Part shown: in pieces, positions 8,052 through 15,015 of the stretch
How positions within the stretch are numbered: the stretch's first letter is position 1
Layout of the letters: every line of letters begins with the position of its first letter
Source of the DNA: Treponema sp.
Lineage (GTDB): Bacteria > Spirochaetota > Spirochaetia > Treponematales > Breznakiellaceae
Length of the DNA: 19,060 bases
Reading direction: 5' to 3'
Assembly (NCBI GenBank): GCA_031266095.1
Contig: JAISBR010000104.1
Location: forward strand, 1-19,060
Made by a program: the position numbers and the translations under genes
The notes under the pieces: generated by a model
What the model was told of the DNA's origin: nothing
The model's database searches: none
Seen by the model: only the letters and a program-made list of their open reading frames with translations

Positions 8052-9155
8052 ATGAAACGAGTGTACAATTTTTCCCCGGGACCTTCGATGCTGCCGTTGC
8101 CGGTTTTGGAAAAAGCGGCGGCTGAAATGGGCGACGCCAATGGTACCGGTCAGTCGGTTATGGAGATGAGCCACCGTTCCGGGGACTTTAAGCCCATCAT
8201 CGAAAAGACCGAAGCCCTGCTTCGGGAACTGATGGAAATACCGCCGAATTACAAAGTGCTTTTTTTGCAGGGCGGCGCGTCCCTGCAGTTCTCCATGGTC
8301 CCCCTTAACCTGGCCGCGGTGGAAGGAGACCGTGCCAAAAAAGCCGCCTACATCGAAACCGGCGTCTGGGCGAATAAGGCCGCAGGAGAAGCCGCGAAAT
8401 TCGTTGATGTGGAAGTACGGGCAAGTTCCAAGGACAAGGCCTATACCTATATCCCCCAGGTGCCCGCTCCCGAGCCGGGGGACGCTTATTATCACATAAC
8501 GTTGAATAACACCATTGTGGGTACCAGGTGGGCGGATATTCCCGCCACAGGAAAGATTCCCCTGGTGGCGGACATTTCAAGCTGCGTTCTTTCCGAGCCT
8601 CTGGACGTTTCAAAATTCGGCCTCCTCTACGCCGGCGCTCAGAAAAATCTGGGACCCGCCGGAACCACGGTGGTGATCATCCGGGAGGACCTTATCGGCC
8701 ATGCCGCTTCCCAAACCCCGGCCATGCTCCGCTACGATATTCACGCCGCTGAAAACTCAATGTACAATACCCCGCCCTGTTACGGGATCTACATCATCGG
8801 CCTGGTACTGGAATGGCTCAAAAACCTGGGAGGGGTCGGAGCAATGGCAAAACTCAACCGGGAAAAGGCGGATCTTTTTTACCAATACCTTGAAGGCTCA
8901 AAGCTCTTTTATTCACCGGTGGAAAAAGCCTTTCGCAGTCTGATGAATATCCCCTTTGTCAGCAAGGTGGAAGATACGAAAAAGCGGGCTGAGCTTGAAA
9001 GCCGTTTTGTCAAAGAAGCCGCCGCCGCAGGTCTGGTGAACCTTGCCGGTCACCGCTTGGTGGGCGGCATGCGGGCCAGCATCTACAACGCCATGTCCAT
9101 TGACGGCGTAAAGGCGCTCATTCAGTTTATGGAAAAGTTTGATCAGGCGCAATAA
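8052..9155 (+). CDS. serC: Phosphoserine aminotransferase
   Basis: PLP-dependent class V aminotransferase (367 aa; E. coli SerC is 362) that converts 3-phosphohydroxypyruvate and glutamate to phosphoserine and 2-oxoglutarate, the second step of serine synthesis. It begins with YNFSPGPSMLP, the family signature, with SHRSGDF at about 40-46, GGASLQF at 74-80, and the PLP lysine in AGAQKNLGPAG (K198). The C-terminus has GGMRASIYNAM, the phosphate-binding region. GAGGAG (8040-8045) lies in the 3' end of rex, and the ATG follows the rex stop by one base, so translation is probably coupled. Confidence 0.96.
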   Translation: MKRVYNFSPGPSMLPLPVLEKAAAEMGDANGTGQSVMEMSHRSGDFKPIIEKTEALLRELMEIPPNYKVLFLQGGASLQFSMVPLNLAAVEGDRAKKAAYIETGVWANKAAGEAAKFVDVEVRASSKDKAYTYIPQVPAPEPGDAYYHITLNNTIVGTRWADIPATGKIPLVADISSCVLSEPLDVSKFGLLYAGAQKNLGPAGTTVVIIREDLIGHAASQTPAMLRYDIHAAENSMYNTPPCYGIYIIGLVLEWLKNLGGVGAMAKLNREKADLFYQYLEGSKLFYSPVEKAFRSLMNIPFVSKVEDTKKRAELESRFVKEAAAAGLVNLAGHRLVGGMRASIYNAMSIDGVKALIQFMEKFDQAQ

Positions 9156-9194
9156 AATACTAAAAAGATCCACGAGCAAAATACAGGAGCGCTT

Positions 9195-10379
9195 ATGTTT
9201 CGCATCAGAACGATGAATAAAATCAGCCCCTTGGGGCTTGAACTCTTCCCACGGGATAAGTACGAAATCGCCAGTGAGATCCCCCATCCCGACGCCATTC
9301 TGGTACGAAGCGCGGACCTTCACAACATGGAAATTCCCGATTCGGTGCTGGCCATTGCCAGGGCCGGGGCCGGGGTAAACAATATCCCCATTCACCAGTG
9401 CAGCAACAGGGGACTGGTGGTGTTCAATACCCCGGGAGGCAACGCCAATGCGGTAAAAGAACTGGCCCTGACCGCACTGCTCATCGCGTCACGGAACATT
9501 GTGGGGGGGATCAACTGGGCCGCCTCCATTGCCGACAGCGCGGATGAGGTGCCGGACCTGGTGGAAAAGGGAAAGTCAAAATTTGAGGGGCCTGAACTTC
9601 GGAACAAAACCTTGGGAGTGGTGGGCTTGGGCGCTATCGGCGTGATGGTGGCTAACGATGCGGTTGCTCTGGGGATGGATGTTATCGGCTACGATCCCTA
9701 CATTTCGGTAGATGCCGCCTGGAATCTTTCCCGGGAAGTTGTCCGCGCCGACAGTCTGGAGGGACTGTTGGCAAAGGCCGATTATGTTACCCTTCACATT
9801 CCCCTGGGGGATACCACCAAGGGCCTCCTCAACGCCGAAAAACTCCGCTTTATGAAGAAGGGGGCGCGGATCATCAACCTGGCCCGAGGGGGATTGATCA
9901 ATGAGGCCGACATTATTGAAGCCCTGCAATCGGAAAAACTCGCCGCCTATGTAACGGATTTTCCCTCGGCGGAACTGCTGGGCTGCAAGTACGCCATTTG
10001 CATCCCCCACTTAGGCGCTTCCACCCCTGAAGCGGAAGACAACTGCGCCATTATGGCGGTAAAGCAGCTCATGGACTTTCTTGAAACCGGCGGTATTCGC
10101 AATTCGGTGAATTACCCCCGGTGCAAGCTGGATCAACGTGCCCCGTTCCGGCTGCTGGTGGCAAACCGAAACATTCCTAATATGGTAGGACAAATAACCA
10201 CCATTCTCGCCGGGGCGAATATCAACATAACCGACCTGATCAACCATCACCGGGACGAATTTGCGTATAACATCATTGACACCGAACAGCAAATTCCCGA
10301 TACGACTCTGGAACATCTCCGGAAAGTAGACGGCATTATCCGGGTCAGGCTGATAGAAAAAGAAAAATTCGCGGTATAG
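9195..10379 (+). CDS. serA: D-3-phosphoglycerate dehydrogenase with C-terminal ACT domain
   Basis: NAD-dependent dehydrogenase (394 aa) oxidising 3-phosphoglycerate to 3-phosphohydroxypyruvate, the first step of serine synthesis. Substrate-domain motifs are RAGAGVNNIPI (about 56-66) and GGNANAVKELALT; the Rossmann motif is GVVGLGAIG (141-149); catalytic residues are R231 in NLARGGLI, a Glu near 260 in TDFPSAELLG, and H272 in PHLGAS. An ACT domain covers about 322-390 and is the usual site of serine feedback control. It is the short form, without the extra domain of long PGDHs. AGGAG (9185-9189) is 5 bases from the ATG. It lies 39 bases after serC in the Rex-headed operon. No serB is present, so the final phosphatase must be elsewhere. 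Confidence 0.96.
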   Translation: MFRIRTMNKISPLGLELFPRDKYEIASEIPHPDAILVRSADLHNMEIPDSVLAIARAGAGVNNIPIHQCSNRGLVVFNTPGGNANAVKELALTALLIASRNIVGGINWAASIADSADEVPDLVEKGKSKFEGPELRNKTLGVVGLGAIGVMVANDAVALGMDVIGYDPYISVDAAWNLSREVVRADSLEGLLAKADYVTLHIPLGDTTKGLLNAEKLRFMKKGARIINLARGGLINEADIIEALQSEKLAAYVTDFPSAELLGCKYAICIPHLGASTPEAEDNCAIMAVKQLMDFLETGGIRNSVNYPRCKLDQRAPFRLLVANRNIPNMVGQITTILAGANINITDLINHHRDEFAYNIIDTEQQIPDTTLEHLRKVDGIIRVRLIEKEKFAV

Positions 10380-10408
10380 CGGAATGATTGGACATAAGAG
10401 GATGAAAA

Positions 10409-11296
10409 ATGTCTTTGCACAATGTAAAAATGGAATTAGTATTACCAGTGTTTTTGGGAGGCTTAAGCTCTCTGGCGCTCTGCGCACTTTTGGCGGTCCA
10501 TGAACCAGGCGTTCAGGGACCTTCGCATGCCGTAACCGAGACTGCAAACTCCGAAAATGTTTCACTTGAACAGCAACCCGTAAAAGTGGAAGAGCCGCCT
10601 GAGGAAGAAGCCTTCCGGATTTTGACCGGCAGGCCCGGGCAGGAACGGGATCTTATACAGGAGATGTACCGGCAGCCGGATATCCGTGAATGGGTGATTG
10701 TTTTTTTTGAGGAAATTTGCAATTCCCGGGAAATCGCAGAAGTGATTCTTACCAACGCGGATGTCTTTAACATAGCGCCCGCCCTTGCTTTTGCCCTGAG
10801 CTGGGAAGAAAGCCGTTTTAATCCCCACGCGGTAAATAATAAAAACCGGGACGGAAGCATAGACCGGGGCTTGTTTCAATTAAACAACCGTTCTTTTCCC
10901 CTCATAGAAATCCAGTCCTTTTTTGACCCTACGGTCAGCGCCTGTAACGGAATGCAACATTTCAAATATTGCCTGGATGCCGGCGGCTCTGAGATAGCCG
11001 CCCTTGCCATGTACAATGCCGGCGCAGGTAAAGTTACAGCAACCGGCGCTCCCAAGCATACCCTGGACTATATTAGCCGTATTCTGCAAAACCGCATGAA
11101 TATCGAGGCCCGTTTCCGGGTGCGGCTCCAGCATGAAATGGAAACCCGAACAGCTGAAAAATCCGGCGCCGACGCTAACCATGCCGCAAATGCATCTCTG
11201 CCGGGCGAATTTTCCGAAAAGATCGCGGAATCGGGGCAGCCTCGCTATCGTCTGGTCCGCCTGTCCCCACTCGCCGGCCACCGGACGAACTGGTAA
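10409..11296 (+). CDS. Lytic transglycosylase (SLT domain)
   Basis: A 295-residue peptidoglycan-cleaving enzyme of the Slt70/MltC-like SLT superfamily. An N-terminal hydrophobic stretch (about 9-30) suggests a signal peptide or membrane anchor; LALC around C25 is a poor lipobox. The linker (about 35-70) is acidic and Pro/Glu-rich. The SLT core spans about 120-225: catalytic Glu in WEESRF (E134), then RGLFQLN (153-159) and AMYNAGAGKV (200-209), the three family motifs. The tail is charged. The SD GAGG (10398-10401) is 7 bases before the ATG; an overlapping ATG at 10402 is in another frame. It follows serA by 29 bases and may be read from the same transcript, although no link to serine or redox control is evident. 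Confidence 0.9.
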   Translation: MSLHNVKMELVLPVFLGGLSSLALCALLAVHEPGVQGPSHAVTETANSENVSLEQQPVKVEEPPEEEAFRILTGRPGQERDLIQEMYRQPDIREWVIVFFEEICNSREIAEVILTNADVFNIAPALAFALSWEESRFNPHAVNNKNRDGSIDRGLFQLNNRSFPLIEIQSFFDPTVSACNGMQHFKYCLDAGGSEIAALAMYNAGAGKVTATGAPKHTLDYISRILQNRMNIEARFRVRLQHEMETRTAEKSGADANHAANASLPGEFSEKIAESGQPRYRLVRLSPLAGHRTNW

Positions 11297-11304
11297 CTAC
11301 CCGG

Positions 11305-11366
11305 ACCTGCAGGTTTTGAACAGCCTGTTATGCATGCGGTTTTTAAGGCTTTTAGTGAAACAGTTT
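11305..11366. repeat. Palindromic words and half copies of the CTGTTTCAAAAC repeat
   Basis: In the 152-base gap after the transglycosylase, ACCTGCAGGT (11305-11314) is a perfect 10-bp palindrome. It runs into GGTTTTGAACAGCC (11313-11326), whose reverse complement GGCTGTTCAAAACC matches an arm of the element at 2734-2877 apart from one missing T. TGAAAC-A-GTTTCA (about 11353-11366) is a further foldback made of the same words. No promoter or terminator can be assigned confidently here. Confidence 0.35.
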
Positions 11367-11448
11367 CAATTCTCAAAAAAATTCAGAAAAACATGGAATC
11401 ACTAAAGCGCCTTCCAGGGCAGCCCCATATATAGTATTCGGAGAAAGT

Positions 11449-11859
11449 ATGAAACATAGAACAACTTTTTTAGGTTTTCTCGTTATGGGATTGTTCAGCG
11501 CCGTAATTCTGTTTGTGGGTTGTGTGGGCTTTAGCTCCGGGGGCGGATGGACGGAACAAAGGCCGGGAGACGCCATTGAGGGAAAACCCGGCGCGCCGGG
11601 CGCAGACGGCGTTTATGAAGGAACTGCGAGGGGTCATCGCGGGCTTATCCGGGTAAAGGTCCGTGTGGAAGGGGGAAGCATAACCGAAATTGACATTGTT
11701 GATTCCGGTGAGGACCAATTCGTGGGAGGCGCCGCCATGGAAGAACTGCTGGAACAGGTGTTGATATACAACACCACGGACTTGGACGCAGTCTCCGGGG
11801 CCACCGAATCAAGCGAGGGGTTTCTTTCCGCAGTTGAGAATGCTATACTGAGCCCATGA
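11449..11859 (+). CDS. FMN-binding domain lipoprotein (RnfG/NqrC-like flavin carrier)
   Basis: A 136-residue exported protein. The N-terminus is a signal peptide ending in a lipobox-like LFVGC (C25), so it should be a membrane lipoprotein facing outward. A Gly/Pro-rich spacer leads to a compact FMN-binding domain (about 54-134) with DGVYEGTARGHRG and the signature DAVSGATESSEGF. In this family FMN is attached through a phosphoester to the Thr of SGAT (T119 here) by the flavin transferase ApbE. The domain is minimal, as in extracytoplasmic electron-transfer modules, and lacks the rest of RnfG or NqrC. GGAG (11440-11443) is 5 bases before the ATG. The stop overlaps the next start (ATGA, 11856-11859). 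No ApbE or Rnf gene is in the window, so its redox partner is unknown. Confidence 0.85.
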   Translation: MKHRTTFLGFLVMGLFSAVILFVGCVGFSSGGGWTEQRPGDAIEGKPGAPGADGVYEGTARGHRGLIRVKVRVEGGSITEIDIVDSGEDQFVGGAAMEELLEQVLIYNTTDLDAVSGATESSEGFLSAVENAILSP

Positions 11860-12200
11860 GCGACTGTATTTTCTGCAAGATCATCGCCGGGGAAATCCCC
11901 TGCAAAAAGATCTATGAAGACGATGAGATGCTGGCCTTCCACGACATAACCCCCCAGGCGCCGGTGCATTTCCTGCTTATTCCCAAAAAGCACATCAGGA
12001 ATCTGCTGGAATTGGAGCCAGGGGATATTGTCTTGGCCGGCAGGCTTCTCAACAAGGCACAGGAACTGACCAGAAAACTGGGTTGCGGGGAAAAAGGCGC
12101 CCGCTTTGTAATCAACGCCAAAGGTGACGGTGGGCAGACGGTGGATCATCTCCATATCCACATCCTCGGCGGGCGGCAATTGATCTGGCCTCCAGGCTGA
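11856..12200 (+). CDS. HIT family protein (HINT-like nucleotide hydrolase)
   Basis: A 114-residue histidine-triad protein, the standard HINT length. HINT proteins hydrolyse nucleoside phosphoramidates such as AMP-lysine or AMP linked to other amines, in the cytoplasm. It starts CIFCKIIAGEIPC with the paired cysteines seen in many HINTs, and has the catalytic triad HLHIH (H98, H100, H102) followed by LGGRQLIWPPG, the conserved C-terminus. It has a weak SD of its own and overlaps the lipoprotein gene by 4 bp, so it is probably translated by coupling. The physiological substrate cannot be inferred. Confidence 0.95.
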   Translation: MSDCIFCKIIAGEIPCKKIYEDDEMLAFHDITPQAPVHFLLIPKKHIRNLLELEPGDIVLAGRLLNKAQELTRKLGCGEKGARFVINAKGDGGQTVDHLHIHILGGRQLIWPPG

Positions 12201-12413
12201 TTCGCGGCGAAGGTTTCATACCCAAGAACCCGTCGACACGGTATGTCATATTTAACGACAGGGCCGAATCCCTCTTTTCAAAAGACCTTGCTTTTCCCTG
12301 CGATGATTCTTGATACGGTAAACCGGTTTGAGTTTCCCCGTCAGCGCGGTTCTCTATTCCGTTCACCCATTTATACCGGTAAACCCAATGATTGCGCCCG
12401 TTCCATTGCGTAG
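12201..12413 (+). pseudogene. Possible frameshifted remnant of a small gene
   Basis: No intact gene is visible between 12201 and 12583. One plus frame is open from inside the HIT gene to TGA at 12311 (includes GEGFIPKNPSTRYVIFNDR), and the +1 frame carries on from about 12291 to TAG at 12411 (MILDTVNRFEFPRQRGS, then SPIYTGKPNDCARSIA). Removing one T from the TTTT run at 12292-12295 would join them as ...DLAFPAMILDTVNRF... without a break. There is no start codon with an SD for the first part. The peptide is not recognised. Open stretches of 37-40 codons can occur by chance, so this is a weak call. Confidence 0.22.
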
Positions 12414-12490
12414 CGTACCGCCATTTAATCTCAATTTCTAAAACAAACTACAAAGAGAACAGGCGAATCCGGCTTATATTTAAAACAGAG

Positions 12491-12553
12491 ACGGATGAGC
12501 AAACATCCGTAAGATACCTGAGGCTGTTCCAAAATGTCAGATTTTGGAACAGC
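12491..12553 (+). repeat. Two strong hairpins in the leader of the lipoprotein gene
   Basis: ACGGATG-AGCAAA-CATCCGT (12491-12510) is a perfect 7-bp stem. GCTGTTCCAAAAT (12523-12535, one base either way) and ATTTTGGAACAGC (12541-12553) form a perfect 13-bp stem with loop GTCAG. The second stem resembles the terminal repeats at 2734 and 2866 (GCTGTTYCAAAAY). It ends 18 bases before the SD of the following gene and has no T-run, so it is more likely a dispersed intergenic repeat or an RNA regulatory or stability element than a terminator. No clear promoter was found in 12414-12490. Confidence 0.5.
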
Positions 12554-12583
12554 TATCTAAAAATATTGAGCAGGGGTTTTATT

Positions 12584-13081
12584 ATGCGAAAAAAATTTGT
12601 GTTCAAATTCGCCGTATTTTTTGCGCTGCTATCCGCGCTCATCGTTACCGGATGTTCATCTGAAGCAATTTTGAAATCGACAAAGGCAATCGCCGTCACC
12701 GGTATACCCAGCCAAGTCACTTACATTATAGTAGAAGCCATGGATGTCAGAGGCGCCGCCGTTCTGGGTGGAAATCTTAACGTCTATCCATACGGAAAAG
12801 TGGTCAACTGGACGCCGATCGAGAACGGTTCAGCTGTCATGGAATTGTATCCCGGGGCGCAGTTAACGGCTTATTTAGAAGCTGCGCGAAAAGGCAACGA
12901 CTTGCCGCCGCTGGCGGCAAAAAAGGAAGTGGGCGGCGCAGGCACGGTACTCGCTCTGTATGCCGATGATACAACAAACGGCAATCCTACAAAGAAGAAA
13001 ATCTGGGGTTCATCCCTGCCGCTCAAATTTGACCGCAGCCTAATCCTCATGTGGGAAGACGGCAAGAACGTAAATCCTTAA
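12584..13081 (+). CDS. Putative lipoprotein of unknown function
   Basis: Not recognised beyond being a lipoprotein (165 aa). The N-terminus MRKKFVFKFAVFFALLSA has a basic start and hydrophobic core, then LIVTGC, a good lipobox with Cys24 as the acylation site. The mature part is small and probably beta-rich: SQVTYIIVEAMDVRG, LNVYPYGKVVNW and SAVMELYPGAQLTAY alternate hydrophobic and polar residues. An upstream in-frame ATG at 12392 would add 64 residues, run through both hairpins and bury the signal peptide; ATG 12584, with AGGGG (12572-12576) seven bases upstream, is clearly better. It stands alone between a gap on the left and a convergent gene on the right. Confidence 0.75.
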   Translation: MRKKFVFKFAVFFALLSALIVTGCSSEAILKSTKAIAVTGIPSQVTYIIVEAMDVRGAAVLGGNLNVYPYGKVVNWTPIENGSAVMELYPGAQLTAYLEAARKGNDLPPLAAKKEVGGAGTVLALYADDTTNGNPTKKKIWGSSLPLKFDRSLILMWEDGKNVNP

Positions 13082-13086
13082 GCAGT

Positions 13087-13138
13087 GAGCCGGTTTCATC
13101 GGATCGACGATCCGTGGCAGCCGATTTGAAATCGGCTC
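13087..13138. terminator. Palindrome cluster between convergent genes
   Basis: CGGATCG-A-CGATCCG (13100-13114) and AGCCGATTT-G-AAATCGGCT (13119-13137) are perfect palindromes side by side in the 107-base gap between the lipoprotein gene and the convergent mutase gene. GAGCCGGTT (13087-13095) can also pair with AATCGGCTC (13130-13138), eight of nine bases, competing with the second palindrome. The position suits a bidirectional terminator, but there is no T-run on either side, so the role is uncertain. Confidence 0.35.
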
Positions 13139-13188
13139 GCCCATTAGACTTGTTCGACCAATTTACTCAAAACTCCATCCGCGTTGTT

Positions 13189-14925
13189 TCAGTCGCCGAT
13201 TACAGCGCGAATATCTTTTTTGATGGCATCCAGTTTCCGGGCGGCTTCGGTTTTGGCGGTATCCAGGCTGTCTGAGCCTACATCGGCGCGGCAGCTTGCG
13301 TAGAATTTGATCTTAGGCTCGGTACCGCTGGGCCGGACACTGACCACAGTACCATCTTTAAGAAAGAACTGAAGCACATCGCTGAGTGGAAGTCCATCCA
13401 CGCCATTTTTGAGATCCCTGACTCTGAGCACCTCAATGCCGCCAAGGGCCGAGGGCGGGTTGGAACGGTACTTATCCATAATGCCCTTCATAATGGCCGG
13501 CCCCTCCGGTCCCTGGAAATATTTAGAGATTCCCAGTTCCTGCCAGAAGCCGCAGATCCGGTAAAGTTCATCCAGCCGGTCAAGCAGGCTCTTACCCTTG
13601 CTCCGCCAGTAAAGGGTCATCTCGGCGGTAAGGGCCGCGGCAGACACTCCGTCCTTGTCACGGACCTCGGTTTCCACCAGATAGCCGTAGCTTTCCTCGG
13701 TACCGAATACAAAGTTTTTGCCGCCGGCCTCGCCGTTTTCCCACTTGCGCATAACATCGGCTATCCACTTGAAACCGGTAAGGCACTCAAAACAAGCCGC
13801 GCCGTAGAATTCAGCAAGTCGTTTCTGCATGCCGGTGGTAACAACCGAGTTGATCATAGCCGCGTTTTTCGGCAGCTTTCCCTGTTCCTTAAGGGAGAGG
13901 AAGATATAATCCTCAAGGAGTACGCCCATCTGGTTTCCAGTAACCAGGGTATAGGCGCCTGATGTACCGGGAACGGCAATCCCGAAACGGTCCGCATCGG
14001 GATCTGTTGCCATTACCACATCGGCTTTTTCTTTGGTTCCCAGCTTGATCGCCATGTCCAGGGCAGCCGCCTCTTCCGGATTGGGAAAAGCCACTGTGGG
14101 AAAGTTTCCGTCACCCTCCCGCTGCTCGGGTACGGTGATAACCTTGAGACCCAGATCACCTAATACATTTTCCACATGCATAGCGCCTGTACCATGCAGG
14201 GGTGTATAAACGATCTTTACCTCCCCCGCTTTCGCCTTGATAAGGTCAGGCCTGAAAAGCCGGGACTTTACCATGGCACGATAAGGCTCATCCACCTCTT
14301 TGTCGATGATTTCGAGAAGCCCTTTGTCCAAGGCTTCCTGTCTTGTAATCTCTTTGATGGTTTCGACCGCATTAACCTCTTCGATGATCCCTGTATCGTG
14401 CGGGGGGACTACCTGGGAGCCGTCATTCCAGTAGGCCTTGTAGCCGTTGTACTGGGGCGGATTGTGGCTCGCGGTAACCACGATGCCGGTATCACAGCCC
14501 AGACGGCGAATGGCAAAGGACAGCTCCGGCGTCGGCCTGAGGGAAGAAAAAAGCCAGGTCTTGATACCGTTAGCGGCAAACACCAGGGCCGCCGCCTCGG
14601 CGAATTCCACGGAGTAATGGCGGCTGTCAAAGGCGATAACGGCGGAGAGCTTTCCGCCCGCAGCCTTTTCGGGAAAGGCCTTAATGATGTACGCGGCCAG
14701 CCCCTGAGTGGCGCTCTTCACCACCAGGGTATTCATCCGGTTATAGCCGCCGCCGATTATTCCCCGCAGTCCCCCGGTACCGAATTCCAGGTTCCGATAG
14801 AAACGGTCTTCCAGTTCTTTCCAATCCTCCGCCGCGAGGAGTTTCTCCACCTCGGCCCGAAAATTGGCGTCCCGTTCCTTCGCGGCATACTCTTTCGCCC
14901 GTTCAACAATAACTCCCCTCTCCAC
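13189..14925 (-). CDS. Phosphoglucomutase/phosphomannomutase (alpha-D-phosphohexomutase)
   Basis: A 578-residue phosphohexomutase that interconverts hexose 1- and 6-phosphates through a phosphoserine intermediate, with length and layout like the PgcA/PGM2-type enzymes. Motifs in order: FGTGGLRGIIGGG (48-60), the active-site loop TASHNPPQYNGYK with phosphoserine S153, the metal loop DPDADR (308-313), the sugar-binding loop GTEESYGY, and the phosphate-binding RPSGTEPKIKFY near the C-terminus. The start is GTG at 14925: AGGAGG (complement of 14931-14936) is exactly 5 bases upstream and no ATG competes. It lies 90 bases after oadB on the same strand and may end the oad transcript. Whether glucose or mannose phosphates are preferred cannot be told from sequence alone. 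Confidence 0.93.
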   Translation of the reverse strand: MERGVIVERAKEYAAKERDANFRAEVEKLLAAEDWKELEDRFYRNLEFGTGGLRGIIGGGYNRMNTLVVKSATQGLAAYIIKAFPEKAAGGKLSAVIAFDSRHYSVEFAEAAALVFAANGIKTWLFSSLRPTPELSFAIRRLGCDTGIVVTASHNPPQYNGYKAYWNDGSQVVPPHDTGIIEEVNAVETIKEITRQEALDKGLLEIIDKEVDEPYRAMVKSRLFRPDLIKAKAGEVKIVYTPLHGTGAMHVENVLGDLGLKVITVPEQREGDGNFPTVAFPNPEEAAALDMAIKLGTKEKADVVMATDPDADRFGIAVPGTSGAYTLVTGNQMGVLLEDYIFLSLKEQGKLPKNAAMINSVVTTGMQKRLAEFYGAACFECLTGFKWIADVMRKWENGEAGGKNFVFGTEESYGYLVETEVRDKDGVSAAALTAEMTLYWRSKGKSLLDRLDELYRICGFWQELGISKYFQGPEGPAIMKGIMDKYRSNPPSALGGIEVLRVRDLKNGVDGLPLSDVLQFFLKDGTVVSVRPSGTEPKIKFYASCRADVGSDSLDTAKTEAARKLDAIKKDIRAVIGD

Positions 14926-14943
14926 AGAATCCTCCTCTACTTC

Positions 14944-14992
14944 TTAACCGCCGTACACGGCCGTCATAACACCCCGCGGCAATGACGGCGCC
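14944..14992 (-). pseudogene. Degenerate second copy of the oadB 3' end
   Basis: Read on the minus strand, this stretch aligns with the last 48 bases of oadB (15016-15063) at about 34 of 49 positions with a single-base gap. Correcting that one base gives AVIAAGVMTAVYGG-stop against TAIAAGVMIAVYGG-stop at the true OadB terminus; most differences are in third positions. The stop is TAA (complement of 14944-14946). No further similarity is seen upstream, where the intact oadB stop intervenes. The simplest explanation is the residue of a tandem oadB duplication whose body was deleted. Confidence 0.6.
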
Positions 14993-15015
14993 GCGAACCG
15001 CGCAGTCTGTCCTTG

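Noticed and set aside
7469..8140. Minus-strand open frame of 223 codons opposite rex
   Set aside because: Shadow of Rex; composition is atypical and there is no SD.
8700..8760. Signs of CRISPR, tRNA, rRNA or transposase anywhere in the window
   Set aside because: No regularly spaced repeats, cloverleaf, rRNA core words or transposase motifs were seen on either strand; the coordinates are only a placeholder within serC.
12392..12583. Upstream ATG extending the unknown lipoprotein by 64 residues
   Set aside because: It would run through two perfect hairpins and hide an excellent signal peptide; ATG 12584 has its own SD.
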